A stretch of DNA of 64,000 nucleotides, taken from Ahaetulla prasina. Taxonomy: Eukaryota > Chordata > Lepidosauria > Squamata > Colubridae. The translations under genes and the position numbers were made by a program. Positions within the stretch are counted from its first letter, which is position 1. Every line of letters starts with the position of its first letter. The DNA lies in assembly GCF_028640845.1 (NCBI RefSeq), contig NC_080540.1, forward strand, positions 132,460,420 to 132,524,419. Direction: 5' to 3'. The notes under the pieces were generated by a model. That model was not told the origin of the DNA, ran no database searches, and saw only the letters and a list, made by a program, of their open reading frames with translations. Shown piece after piece: positions 11,243-21,801 of this stretch.

Positions 11243-11547
11243 ATTTAAATAGAGGCCAGCTCTTTCTAGATTAGGAATCTTGTGGTTCTTCAGTGCCTCG
11301 GATGACAGGTGGCAAGACTGGTGCATCTTTTAAAGTTCCACTTTCATTGTCAAATAATATGATAGATTAAAAAAACCCAAAACATCCTCCACCACAGAAC
11401 AATGACTTGGGGCACTTTCTCACTTTCTTTTCCATACATACCTAGTCCTTCAATAAAAATTTAATCTAGGTGCTGCTTCAGAGAGGTCCAGAGGAAGAGT
11501 GCAAAAATACTTGGAAGCAGTATGGGAGGTAGATATCTAGGATAAAT

Positions 11548-12035
11548 TGAGAAGCCAATTTGGTCTAGTGGCTAAGGCACCAGGCTAGAAACCAAGAGAC
11601 TGTGATTTCTAGTTCCACCTTAGGTATGAAAGCCAGCTGGGTGACTTTGGGCCAGTCACTCCTCTCAGTCCAACCCAATCCATCTCATAGGATTGTTGGT
11701 GTAGAGTAAATAAGAGGCAGGAATACTAGGTATGGTATGTTTCAGGGGTGCTATTCAACTGGTAGCTGAAATTTTGAGTAGTTCGGAGAACTGGCAAATA
11801 CCGCCTCTGGCTGGCCCCAAAGTAGGGTGGGAATGGAGATTTGGCAATATCCTTCCCCCAGGAGTGGGGTGGGAATGGAAATTTTGCAGTATCCTTCCCC
11901 TGCCATGCCCACCATGCCACACCACACTCACCAAATCACACCCACAGAACTGGCAGTAAAAAAAATTTGAATTCCACCACTGGTATGTTTGCCACCTTAA
12001 GTTATATGTTGAAAAGATGGATAATAATAATAACA
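11548..12035 (+). mobile_element. tRNA-derived SINE with a CORE/MIR-like centre, split by a MITE
   Basis: The head has RNA polymerase III style boxes: A box tggtctagtggctaagg at about 11561 and a B-box-like ttctagttcc near 11610. It is followed by the conserved centre gggtgactttgggccagtcac. The SINE is interrupted at ggtatg by the hAT element at 11743-11982 and resumes at 11983 (gtatgtttgccaccttaagt), ending in an (AAT)n/(AAC)n tail. The interruption by an element with an exact 8-bp duplication shows the SINE is the older insertion. Confidence 0.8.
11743..11982 (-). mobile_element. Non-autonomous hAT element (family A) inside a SINE
   Basis: Starts caggggtgctattcaact and ends gaattccaccactg. 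The 8-bp target duplication gtatgttt (11735-11742, 11983-11990) is perfect and is itself SINE sequence. It has two internal repeat units. Confidence 0.92.
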
Positions 12036-12059
12036 ACAGCAGCAGCAACAGAATGACTA

Positions 12060-12640
12060 CAAAAAATAACATGACAAAGTAATAACAATGGTATATTGGA
12101 ATATCTATGAGAAATACCATTTGCCTGCAAGTAAGAACTGTTGGGACCACAAAACAGACAAAGGAATAGAAAATGAAGAAGCTCAAAGGCTCCTGGACTT
12201 TGGAACTCGAACAGACAAGTACCTGCCACAAAACACCTCAGACATAACCACTGTTGTTTAGAAAGACAAAAAAGTCTGGATAGTAAGCATTGCAGTACCC
12301 GGGTAGACAGCAGAACAGAAGAGAAAGAACTGGAGAAAAATCACAAAATACAACGACCTACAAACAGGAATGGAACAATTATGGCAAAAGAAAGCAAAGG
12401 TACTATAAATAGAAATAGACCCCTGGGGTGTGTGTCCTAAAACATCTGAGCACCACTTGAACACTATCATCATTGACAAAATCACCATCAACCAGTTGCA
12501 AAAAGCAGCTTTACAAGTCTTAGAACAGCTTACATCCTACAATGATACATTTAACACCATCAAACAACATCTGTCCATCCCAAGTCCTTGGGAAGGACTT
12601 AATACATGGATAAAGATGCCAAATGCAGTCTAAAAATCTG
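12060..12640 (+). pseudogene. Remnant of an R4/R2-like LINE, C-terminal part
   Basis: In broken plus-strand frames I see a C-terminal pattern of R4/Dong-type non-LTR elements: a Lys/Trp-rich stretch (about 12290-12410), then PWGVCPKTSEHHLNTIII and ITINQLQKAALQVLEQL (about 12420-12530). In that group a GALG/GVVPK-like motif is followed by LLQKTALLGTA. Several in-frame stops separate the pieces, so it is inactive. No endonuclease or catalytic reverse transcriptase segment is present. The family assignment is from memory of the motif and is moderate. Confidence 0.55.
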
Positions 12641-13659
12641 GCTGGCTGTGAGACCAACCATAAAATCCTTCTGAGATCCAAGTGATAGAAGAAGTATCAT
12701 TCCATTGCAAATATTCTTAATAAAAGACTCATTTGAGTCTGGTATATAGTCCTTTAAATAGGGAAGTTTCTACTTTATTATTCGTTTAGAGACGCAGGTG
12801 ATCTTTGTAGTAGAAAGTATCTTTTGCTACTATCGAGTCCATGCATGTGACAAAATGTCCATGTCAAGCTCACACAAATGCTGCATTTTACCATATTTAT
12901 GTCAAGCTGTGGGGCATAGGTTAGGTATATATAAAACAGCGGCATCTGCGTGATGATTTTCTGAGATTGCTGCCTGCTGTGGATGCCACTGTTCAAGGAA
13001 GGCATCAGCTGAAACCTGTTTCAGACTGAAATGCTCTTGACCAATGGATGACCACAGCCATCCATCCTCTGATACACACACACATATATATTTACATTAT
13101 TTCCCTATGCTTTATACAGAATGGCCTTTGAATATGGGATGAAGGCCTCACTTTGTGCAAAACACAGCAGCCAGAGCTTTGAACGGCACTGCTCACTTCA
13201 GGAATGTACACCTTCTGCCAACTCAAGCTCCAGCTTCTGCCCAGCTTACTGTATTTCAAGGGTCATGCTCATGCTTTGAAAAAGGGTCTGGCGAGGAAAC
13301 TACTTCTACCACACACTTTGTGGATTCTAATGCATTGTGTCAAATCGTTTCCTAAGCCATCCAGTAGTTTAAAATTATTAATTTACATTCTTGTATTTTT
13401 AACGGGGCAATTATCTGCAAGTTTGACTTGATATGATTGTTGTATAGTGTCCTATAGTCTTTCATAGACAGTAGTGTTGAATCTTTTCTAATTATTTTAA
13501 AACGGCTTCGCTTTAACTCTTCCAAGTGTTAGAATATCAACACATTTGCACTGTATATTTTTTTCCTTCAGAATGATCTTGCATCAAAATCCTAAAGCTG
13601 AGTCCGACTCTTTCCAGATTAATTATTGTGCTTTCCCTCATATTGTACTTCCTTCTTTT
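12641..13659. other. Mostly unique sequence
   Basis: Apart from the possible LINE scrap at 13150-13310 and an (AC)n/(AT)n run at about 13074-13092, nothing is recognised. Confidence 0.5.
13150..13310 (+). pseudogene. Possible old L2/CR1 C-terminal scrap
   Basis: A frame reading VQNTAARALNGTAHF resembles the conserved LVQNAAARV segment of the L2 copies at 26-28 kb. It is too short and diverged for a firm call. Confidence 0.4.
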
Positions 13660-13925
13660 TGTTTTTTGTTTTTTTTGTTTACATTTATACCCCGCCCTTC
13701 TCCGAAGACTCAGGGCGGCTTACAGTGTATAAGGCAATAGTCTCATTCTATTTGTATATTTTTACAAAGTCAACTTATTGCCCCCCCCCAACAATCTGGG
13801 TCCTCATTTTACCTACCTTATAAAGGATGGAAGGCTGAGTCAACCTTGGGCCGGGCTTGAACCTGCAGTAATTGCAGGCTTTGTGTTCTTAATAACAGGC
13901 CTTACCAGCCTGAGCTATCCGGCCC
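13660..13925 (-). mobile_element. tRNA-derived SINE carrying an L2-type 3' tail
   Basis: Read on the minus strand, the head ggccggatagctcaggctgg has an A-box-like start and the B box ggttcaagccc (near 13860). The centre is gttgactcagccttccatcc. The 3' end gccgccctgagtcttcgg followed by agaagggcgg and a T-rich tract at 13664-13684 (plus strand) matches the 3' terminus of the L2 elements in this window (for example 28295-28330). Shared 3' tails are the known signature of SINEs mobilised by that LINE. Confidence 0.8.
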
Positions 13926-14337
13926 TTCTTGTTTCAACCTCTGTTGATTTTCCAGTGCATGCTTCCACTTCCACTTCTAGTTAACCTACCATAATGAAGG
14001 TCTGAATTGGCAGGGAGGAAAAAGAGATTTCCATCCAGGCGTTTCAGTGAACATCCTGGTGTGTGACTGACACTTTGCTTTCTCCTGGCTGGCAGACTTC
14101 TGTTCTAATCTAGGTCTGCTGAATCCAGGGAGCGCTGCTTTGGTTTACCAAGTGAATTTCTCTTGATTTCAATTCTATTCCTATCTGAAAAGTCAATTAC
14201 TCCTAAGTGGAAAGCTGACTTTCCTTACCCTTCTTTGGTTATTACTCCATGTCGCTGTATCTGCAAAATGTTTACAAAAGATTCCATGTTTAGCTCATGG
14301 CATCTCCAAGAAAGGGAACTGTTGGTAGCCCTGTTAT

Positions 14338-14621
14338 TAAGGGTGAAATCCAACAGGTTCTGACAGGTCCTGGAGAACCAGTAGTGGAAATTTTGAGTAG
14401 TTTGGAGAACCGCTGGGAATGGACATTTTGCAGTATCCTTCCCCCGGGAGTGGGGAAGGAATGGGGATTTTGCAGTGTCCTTCCCCTGGAGTGGGGTGGG
14501 AATGAGATTTTGCAGTATCCTTCCCCTGTCCCACCCACCAAGTCCCACCCATCAAGCCACACCACGCCCACCAAGTCACGCCCCCAGAACCGGTAGTAAA
14601 AAAAATTGGATTTCACCACTG
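14338..14621 (-). mobile_element. Non-autonomous hAT element (family A, inverted)
   Basis: The decayed start taagggtgaaatcc pairs with ggatttcaccactg at the end. Flanks cctgttat (14330-14337) and cctgtgat (14622-14629) match 7 of 8. Three internal ~41-bp units (ttttgcagtatccttccc) make it longer than its single-unit relatives. Confidence 0.88.
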
Positions 14622-14629
14622 CCTGTGAT

Positions 14630-16885
14630 AGTCAGCTAGTGTAGACCCTCAACCTGGTAGATAAAATGGCAATTCTGGTGTTCTTGGAGTGTCCCAGTTT
14701 GACCAAAATACTAGTGTGCAAACTGTCTACACTTGCCTAACTTTCAGAGATGAAGATATGTTACTGTCAGCCTGATTTCCCGAGGAAGACACCAGAGCCT
14801 ATATAAAGCCAACTTCTTGTTTTTTCTCCTCTGTCTGCCAGAAAAAATACTTAGATTTTAGTTGCCCTGAGATTGTGGAGTTCAAGGAATAGGTTCAGGC
14901 CTCCTCCACCATCAAAAGGCCCCATATTCACTTTGGAGTTTGTGTATGAGTGCATTGCTAGTTACCTTGATTACTTTGTAAGATCCAATCTGGGTGGGTC
15001 ACCAGGACCAGAGGTTTAGTTTTCCAAACTTTCAGAGTTGTTTTGGGAGTCCCAGGGAACATCTCTCTATAGGAATATGATGACTTTTCACATAAGTAAT
15101 TAGTAGGCATCCAAAGGACCCGACTTGGCATAAGGTACCTTGTTAGATTCCCAATAAGTGCCAAGTTGAAGACTGAAGTCCTGGCTGACTCTTTTTTTCT
15201 TTCCTTTTTCTTTTGGTGAGCAAGCAATCCTGACGTGTGCCTGAATCTTTCCTGACTTTTTCTGAATTTATGACTAAAACAGAGGCCAGGTGGCAGAACT
15301 AAAGGGCGCCTCTGGGATGGTCCCCAAAACAGCATTGGTGGCATTCCTATTCTTTTCACCGGATTACCTGTCAGCAATGAAATGCTTTTGAAAAGCAGGT
15401 GTTTCTTGCAATTCTCTTTCCATGGGAAATTTGTCCCAGTGTCATGACAAATAAAAATAAAACCATGCCCTTTTTAGTATGTGATTGCTATTACATAATA
15501 CAGCTCAAATTCGGCAGAGCAGATGTGGTTCCAAAAATGCTCTAAGGAAAATGGCGAAGAATCATTTTGGTGCCTCAATCTGATATATACCCAGAGAATG
15601 CAAAGATATCAAATGTAACAAAAAAACAAACAAAACAAAACCCCCACACCAGTTTCTTTTGTTTTATCCCCACTGTTTCATTTTGATCTGTGATACTGTT
15701 GTTCATCATGCCTGGTTAACATAAGAGGCTTTCACAAAATTGGATCCAACTAAATCCGGTCTGAAAGTACAATTTCTTAGCTTTTCCAAAATATACTATC
15801 CTATTTCAGCTTTTTGAAAACTTTCTAGTTTCAGACACTTGGAATAAGTAAGCAATTTGAACTGCTGGCTTGCAGAAAACAAGCACAGAAGCCAAAACAA
15901 AATCCCCTTTATCTCACCTGCTTCTCATCTTCTCCATTCTTACTCCACCTGCTTCCTTCATTAGTTTCTTCCTATGAAATGCCTGCTCTCCCTCAGCTAG
16001 CTGACCCTCTCTGGTCATGTCAGGCTGAGACCCTAATGAATCTTTGCATATCTCTCTGGATGTTGCCTGACCTACTTATGGTTGCTCTTGGTACTTCTTG
16101 TGGAACATGGTTTGTTCATTATTCAGGCTTTCTCCTCCGGCTGGTATGATCAGTTTGCAGTTTCTAGAAGTAGCTGTATTTCCTCAGATATGTCTCTATA
16201 ATAGCATCCACTATCTATAAATATATAATGGAATCGGTTCTTTTTATCACTTTTTCTCGAAAAAACCGATAAATGCTTACTTGAGAAATCTAGACAAATT
16301 TGGCAATGTGGGGCCCCAATTATAATTATTACTTCTGTAATGGGTGTTAGTTACATGGCATTTTGCTCTGTAAGATTCAATATTTGACATTTTGCCATAG
16401 TATTATATCTAGAAATCTGTTCCTACCACGTGTTCCCCTTCTTAAAGGCGTGCATGTCTATATATAAAATGGCGATGTTGTTGTTTGCAAACTGTAGGTT
16501 AGGTTTTATATTTCTGGTTAATTGTTTTCTGAAATTCTTGTTTCGTTGACTAACTTTCAATGTGCAGCATGGACAGGGAAGCAGGAAGACATTAAAGGGG
16601 ATGCCAGGACTAAAACAAACAACACCGTGTTAATTTAAATTGCCCCTATTAATGAAACACAGTATCAGAGGCCACTCCTCTGTCTGCTCTGATGAGCTTG
16701 AATGGTAAGGAGAGTCTTGAGGTTGCTTTTGTTGGCAAGTTGTTTACCTGTGCAACTTCTCTTTCTCATTCCACCTCCAAACCTGCTGCATTTAGGTATC
16801 AGCAAAAGAAGATTAATTATTATGAAGATTAAATGACATGCAGGCATTGGGTGCTGCTATGACAAAAGAGGGAAATCATTATTTG
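14630..16885. other. Unique sequence, no gene seen
   Basis: It contains a pyrimidine run at about 15189-15215 and an (AAAAC)n run near 15625-15645. The minus-strand frame at 14958-15377 (139 codons) has no recognisable motif and is not called. Confidence 0.55.
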
Positions 16886-16893
16886 ATTGGGGG

Positions 16894-17233
16894 CAGTGGT
16901 GGGATTCAGCCAGTTCGCACCTATGCAGGAGAACCATTGTTGGAAGAAATCTTATTTTGTTTTTTTCCCACTTTACAGGGCTAATCCTGTAAGGAAGGCA
17001 GGAAGGAAACATTCTGGTGTTGTTTCTAGCCTCATCTTTATTGCCCTGCTTACAGAAACTGACTCTCTGGTTAACCCTTATTACATTCACCTTCAGCTAA
17101 GGTGAAGTGCCCATCAACGTGAGTGATGTTGAGTTGGCCATGCCCACACAGTCACATGACCACTGAGCCATGCCTACCCAGCTGGTCATTAGGGCAGAGA
17201 ACTGGTTGTTAAATTATTTGAATCCCACCATTG
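16894..17233 (+). mobile_element. Non-autonomous hAT element, related family
   Basis: Starts cagtggtgggattcagcc and ends atttgaatcccaccattg. Flanks attggggg and attgtcgg match 6 of 8. The 3' region (catgcccacacagtcacatg) resembles the element at 7379-8323, whereas the internal body is distinct. Confidence 0.82.
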
Positions 17234-17244
17234 ATTGTCGGGTT

Positions 17245-17307
17245 AATAGAATAGAATAGAATAGAATAGAATAGAATAGAATAGAATAGAATAGAATAGA
17301 ATAGAAT
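17245..17307. repeat. (AATAG)n microsatellite at a LINE 3' end
   Basis: About 12-13 uninterrupted copies of the pentamer abut the 3' UTR of the minus-strand LINE that follows, so in the LINE's sense it is an ATTCT-type 3' tail. Confidence 0.95.
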
Positions 17308-18905
17308 TTTATTGGCCAAGTGTGATTGGACACACAAGGAATTTGTCTTGGTGCATATGCTCTCAGTGTACATAAAAGAAAAGATACGTTCATCAAGGTA
17401 CAACATTTACAACACAATTGATGGTCAATATATCAATATAAATCATAAGGATTGCCAGCAACAAGTTATAGTCATACAGTCATAAGTGGAAAGAGATTGG
17501 TGATGGGAACTATGAGACGATTAATAGTAGTGCAGATTCAGTAAATAGTCTGACAGTGTTGAGGGAATTATTTGTTTAGCAGAGTGATGGCTTTCGGGAA
17601 AAAACTGTTCTTGTGTCTAGTTGTTCTGGTGTGCAGTGCTCTATAGCGTCGTTTTGAGGGTAGGAGTTGAAACAGTTTATGTCCAGGATGCGAGGGGTCT
17701 GTAAATATTTTCACGGCCCTCTTCTTGATTCGTGCAGTATACAGGTCCTCAATGGAAGGCAGGTTGGTAGCAATTATTTTTTCTGCAGTTCTAATTATCC
17801 TCTGAAGTCTGTGTTTTTCTTGTTGGGTTGCAGAACCGAACCAGACAATTATAGAGGTGCAAATGACAGACTCAATAATTCCTCTGTAGAATTGGATCAG
17901 CAGCTCCTTGGGCAGTTTGAGCTTACTGAGTTGGCACAGAAAGAACATTCTTTGTTGTCCTTTTTTAATGATGTTTTTGATGTTAGCTGTCCATTTTAGA
18001 TCTTGCGATATGATAGAACCTAGAAATTTGAAGGTTTCTACTGTTGATACTGTGTTGTCAAGTATTGTGAGAGGTGGAAGTATGGAAGGGTTTCTCCTAA
18101 AGTCTACCACCATTTCTACGGTTTTGAGTGTGTTCAGTTCCAGATTGTTTTGGTTGCACCACAAGGCTAGTCGTTCGACCTCTCGTCTTTATGCGGATTC
18201 GTCATTGTCTTGAATGAGACCAATCACTGTTGTGTCATCTGCGAACTTCAGTAGCTTAACAGATGGATCATTGGAGATGCAGTCATTGGTATACAGAGAG
18301 AAGAGAAGTGGGGAGAGCACACAGCCTTGGGGGCCCCCTGTGCTAATTGTACAGGTATTTGATGTGATCTTGCTTAGCTTCACCTGCTGCTTCCTGTTTG
18401 TTAGGAAGCTTGTGATCCACTTACAAGTCTGTTCCGGTACCTGTAACTGGTTTAGCTTAGTTAGAAGAATGTCTGGAATGATGGTATTGAATGCTGAACT
18501 AAAGTCTACAAAAAGGACCCTTGCATAGGTCTTTGGAGACTCAAGATGTTGTAGGATGTAGTGCAGAGCCATATTAACAGCATCATCTGTTGATCTATTT
18601 GCTCAGTATGCAAATTGCAAGGGGTCTAACAGTGGATCTGTGATGGTTTTCAAGTAGGAAAGCACTAGCCTTTCAAAGGTTTTCATGATTACAGATGTTA
18701 AAGCAACTGGTCTGCAGTCATTCAGTTCCTTGATGGTGGGCTTCTTCGGCACTGGGATGATGGTAGAGCGTTTGAAGCAAGAAGGAACATAACACATCTC
18801 TAGTGATTTATTGAAAATATGGGTGAAGATGGGGGCCAATTGGTCAGCACAGACTTTTAAGCAAGAAGGAGTTATCTTGTCTGGGCCTGGAGCTTTTCCT
18901 GGCTG
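17308..18905 (-). mobile_element. Rex1/Babar-like LINE, 5'-truncated
   Basis: About 1.6 kb on the minus strand: reverse transcriptase from about 18905 down to 17568, then a ~260-bp 3' UTR and the pentamer microsatellite. It is truncated inside the reverse transcriptase. A second, smaller relative lies at 60375-60760 on the plus strand. Confidence 0.85.
17568..18839 (-). pseudogene. Rex1/Babar-like reverse transcriptase with two stops
   Basis: A single minus-strand frame runs from 18839 to 17568, interrupted by only two stops: TGA at about 18600 (after LQFAY) and TAA at about 18186 (after DNDESA), where the copy near 60625 keeps a TAC codon. In order I see PVPKK and the [13 protein letters not shown] block, LFVDFSSAFNTIIPDILL, the STGGPQGCVLSPLLFSLYTN loop, the catalytic FADDTTVIGLI, NNLELNTLKTVEMVVDFRR, and a C-terminal RYRALHTRTTRHKNSFFP segment. 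Together these match the Rex1/Babar group of non-LTR elements. There is no endonuclease because of 5' truncation. The low number of lesions suggests a fairly recent insertion. Confidence 0.85.
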
Positions 18906-21437
18906 AAAGTGAGAAGCTTGCTATGTCTCAGCTGGCAAGAGTAAATAGGAAGAGCAAGTCAATCACACCATTTTAACTATTTTTATTTATTTGAGTTTTT
19001 GTTGTTTTAACTTGTGAGCCACTCAGAGTCATGTATGTTTGAAACTGAAATAAATACGTGCATGCAATGTATGCATGTATTTGTACTTATGTGCCTTCTG
19101 AAGAGCGTTTATCAAGTATAGGTTGCACTTCAGACACAACTTCTTAATTGTTATTCTTTCCAATTCTGTATCTCTAAAATTAGAAAGTAGGATAAAGGAC
19201 ATTGCACTATAACTCCCTTCACCTTACACAGCAAGGTTGTGTTTTCTGGAGTTGATGGGAATTGTACTCTGAATAGATAAAGTTGGTGCAGGATTGGGAA
19301 GACTGATATAGAATCTATGCTTTGCCCAATTGTTAGGAGGTGGTACTGCACGGCATGATTTTGTCCTCCTCTTTGAAGGCAAAAGTAAGAAGTGGATGGG
19401 GAAAAGACAACAGTGAGGCAGAAATGGGCCCAGGGACCATTTGAGTACATCCTATCTAATGGCTCCTCCAGCTCTGGCTTCTAATGTTAGGTCTGATGTT
19501 GCCAAGCAGGTGCCAAAGATATATGGTGCAAAATATATAAGAGAGCACCATCTTCTGCTTCCCAGAAAAACTTGGAAATGACAAATGAAAAACTCTATGT
19601 TTAGCAATTAAGAGATCTCATAGGATTGCTAACTTGAAAGCATGTTGCTATAGTGTTGAATTGCATTTCAGGATAATCAGGCAAGCATTTCAGGTGTGTG
19701 TGTGTGTGAGAGAGAGAGATGTTTTCCTGATGCCCTCTTGTTTTCTTTCAGAAATGTATATAGCAAATTAAATAACCAACCAACAAAGATTACTCTTTAT
19801 GTTTACTTAGGTTATTATTCTATTAAGATTATGCTTCATGTAGTCTCTAATTATTAGTGTCTTTAAGCCAGTGCGGAGTTTTTCTTAGGACTTTACATGC
19901 TACATTTAAATGGACTTGAACTTGTGCCTTTTCTGCAGTAGTACAGTTAGAGTGGTTTGGTTCTTGAGATGTTGGAATTGTGAGGAAACTGGGTTTGTCC
20001 TTTATGATGAGCATCTCTTGAGGGAGTCATTGGTACAATCAGGGACAGAAGTATCTGTAACTTTGAAGCCCTGAAATGCTTAACGTATCTATGCCATGTT
20101 CATAATGCTGTGTGTATTTTGCACTTGGAAAAATGATTATTCTGCACCCCAGCAATCCACATTCTATTTCAAACAAAGCACATTGCTGTGACCTGCTTAA
20201 ATTTTAGCCTCCTTTGTCTACTACTTATATAATCTTCCCCTTGTAGAATGTATTTGGGGGAGAGCAAAGCATTTATGGAAAGCACCATAGTCCAACTTCC
20301 AATTGCTGAAATCATAGTTCTCCAAGCCTTAAAGAGTTGGGCAGGTGTTTTCTGCTTGCTCTTACATTTTGCCATTTATCTGAAACCAGAGTTAAAAGTT
20401 GTTTTTTTTTAAAAATAAGCATATATACTTCAGAAGCTATTTTCTATGTCTTGTATTATATTCTGTCTTCTATCTGGTGAATTACTTAACATCAGTCAGA
20501 CTACTGCAAGGCATTAAAAGCGAGTATTCTGATTCTGCATTGTTTGGAAGTAGAAATAATTTAGGCTCAAACAAATTTAAAGGAATTGTTTTCTAAAGTA
20601 AAAATGCATTCTTGAAGCCACCTCCCTAGACTGGGAAAGCAAGACTAGCGGCTAGACTTTTCCTTTTGTTCACATTTTGCATTGTATTTCCTAGTTTGTG
20701 CAAAAGGTGATAGATACTGAGGACTTTCTAATGTGCCTTGTGAGACAGCATCAATACTAATTATCTGGACAAAGATAAAATGCAGGCTGGAAATACACAT
20801 AATGAACTAGCAAGCAGTGGGAGCTTCTCTCTCATTTACTCAGCCTGGCATATGTTTCCTGACTTCCAAGCGCTAATAGTATTTCTTAGGCTCAAATATA
20901 CCTTGTGGCCTCTCCCAATTAGAAATCAGGTCTGCACCAACAGAAGAGAATATTTGTAGCTCAGGGATGAACTATGGGGCCTTTGATGCTCCCTTATCTT
21001 ATTCTCAGAGGCCCCATAGGTGGGTTTCTCCTACAAAAGTTACCTAAAGGCTGTTGACAGATATGGATTCCATTTCATATCTTTGATTTTAGTTTGATTA
21101 GATTGAAGCATCGCCCGACGTCACTCAAAATATGGTTTCCAGGCCTTCACTGGGAGATTCTCCTGTCCCTTTAAAGATTGGAGCTGTGGTGAAGAGGTCA
21201 TTGCATCTTCTACTGTATTTCTTTACAGGACACTTTGTCCATCCTCTTCACTTTCCTTCTGAGGCCCAAGTGCTGCAATCTTTGATAAGAGGGTAGAGGT
21301 AAGGAAGAGAAAATTAGTTGCCTCATTATTAATGTTTGTTTCTTGCTTTGGTTCTTCCTGAATATTTACAGTCATGGATCATGCTGAAGATGTGCTGTGA
21401 AAGATTCCCTCAAGTCAAGTTTTACTCCTGGGAATGT
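18906..21437. other. Unique sequence with minor repeats
   Basis: At about 19010-19065 the phrase gtgagccactcagagtcatg followed by aaataaata may be an old SINE or LINE tail. A (GT)n(GA)n run is at about 19694-19718. At 20946-20995 lies a partial copy of the fold-back repeat from 131-269. No gene seen. Confidence 0.5.
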
Positions 21438-21801
21438 CAACCACACTTAGAATACTGCATTCAGTTGTAGGGGAGATATAATAGCAGTGTTCCAATATCT
21501 CAGGGGCTGCCACAAAGAAGAGGAAGTCAAGCTATTTTCCAAAGCACCTGAGGGCAGGACAAGAAGTAATGGGTTGAAACTAATCAAGGAGAGAAGCAAC
21601 CTAGAATTACAGAGTAATTTCCTGACAGTTAGAACAATGGAACAACTTGCCTCCAGAAGCGGTAAATGTGTCAACACTGGAAGTTTTTAAGAAGAGATTG
21701 GATAACCATTTGTCTGAAGTGGTTAAGGGTTTCCTGCTTAAGTGGGGGTGGGGTGGGGTTGGACTAGAAGGTCCCTTCCAACTCTGTTATTCTATTCTAT
21801 T
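21438..21801 (+). mobile_element. CR1 LINE 3' end
   Basis: The sequence gcagtgttccaatatctcag, the CCTGACAGTTAGAAC region and the terminal ggttggactagaaggtccc followed by ttccaactctgttattct match the 3' end of the CR1 copy at 45.4-46.8 kb. It is 5'-truncated and has no intact frame. Plus-strand orientation, ending in an ATTCT-type tail. Confidence 0.88.

Noticed and set aside
13850..13925. Possible tRNA gene on the minus strand
   Set aside because: It joins directly to a SINE centre and an L2-type tail.
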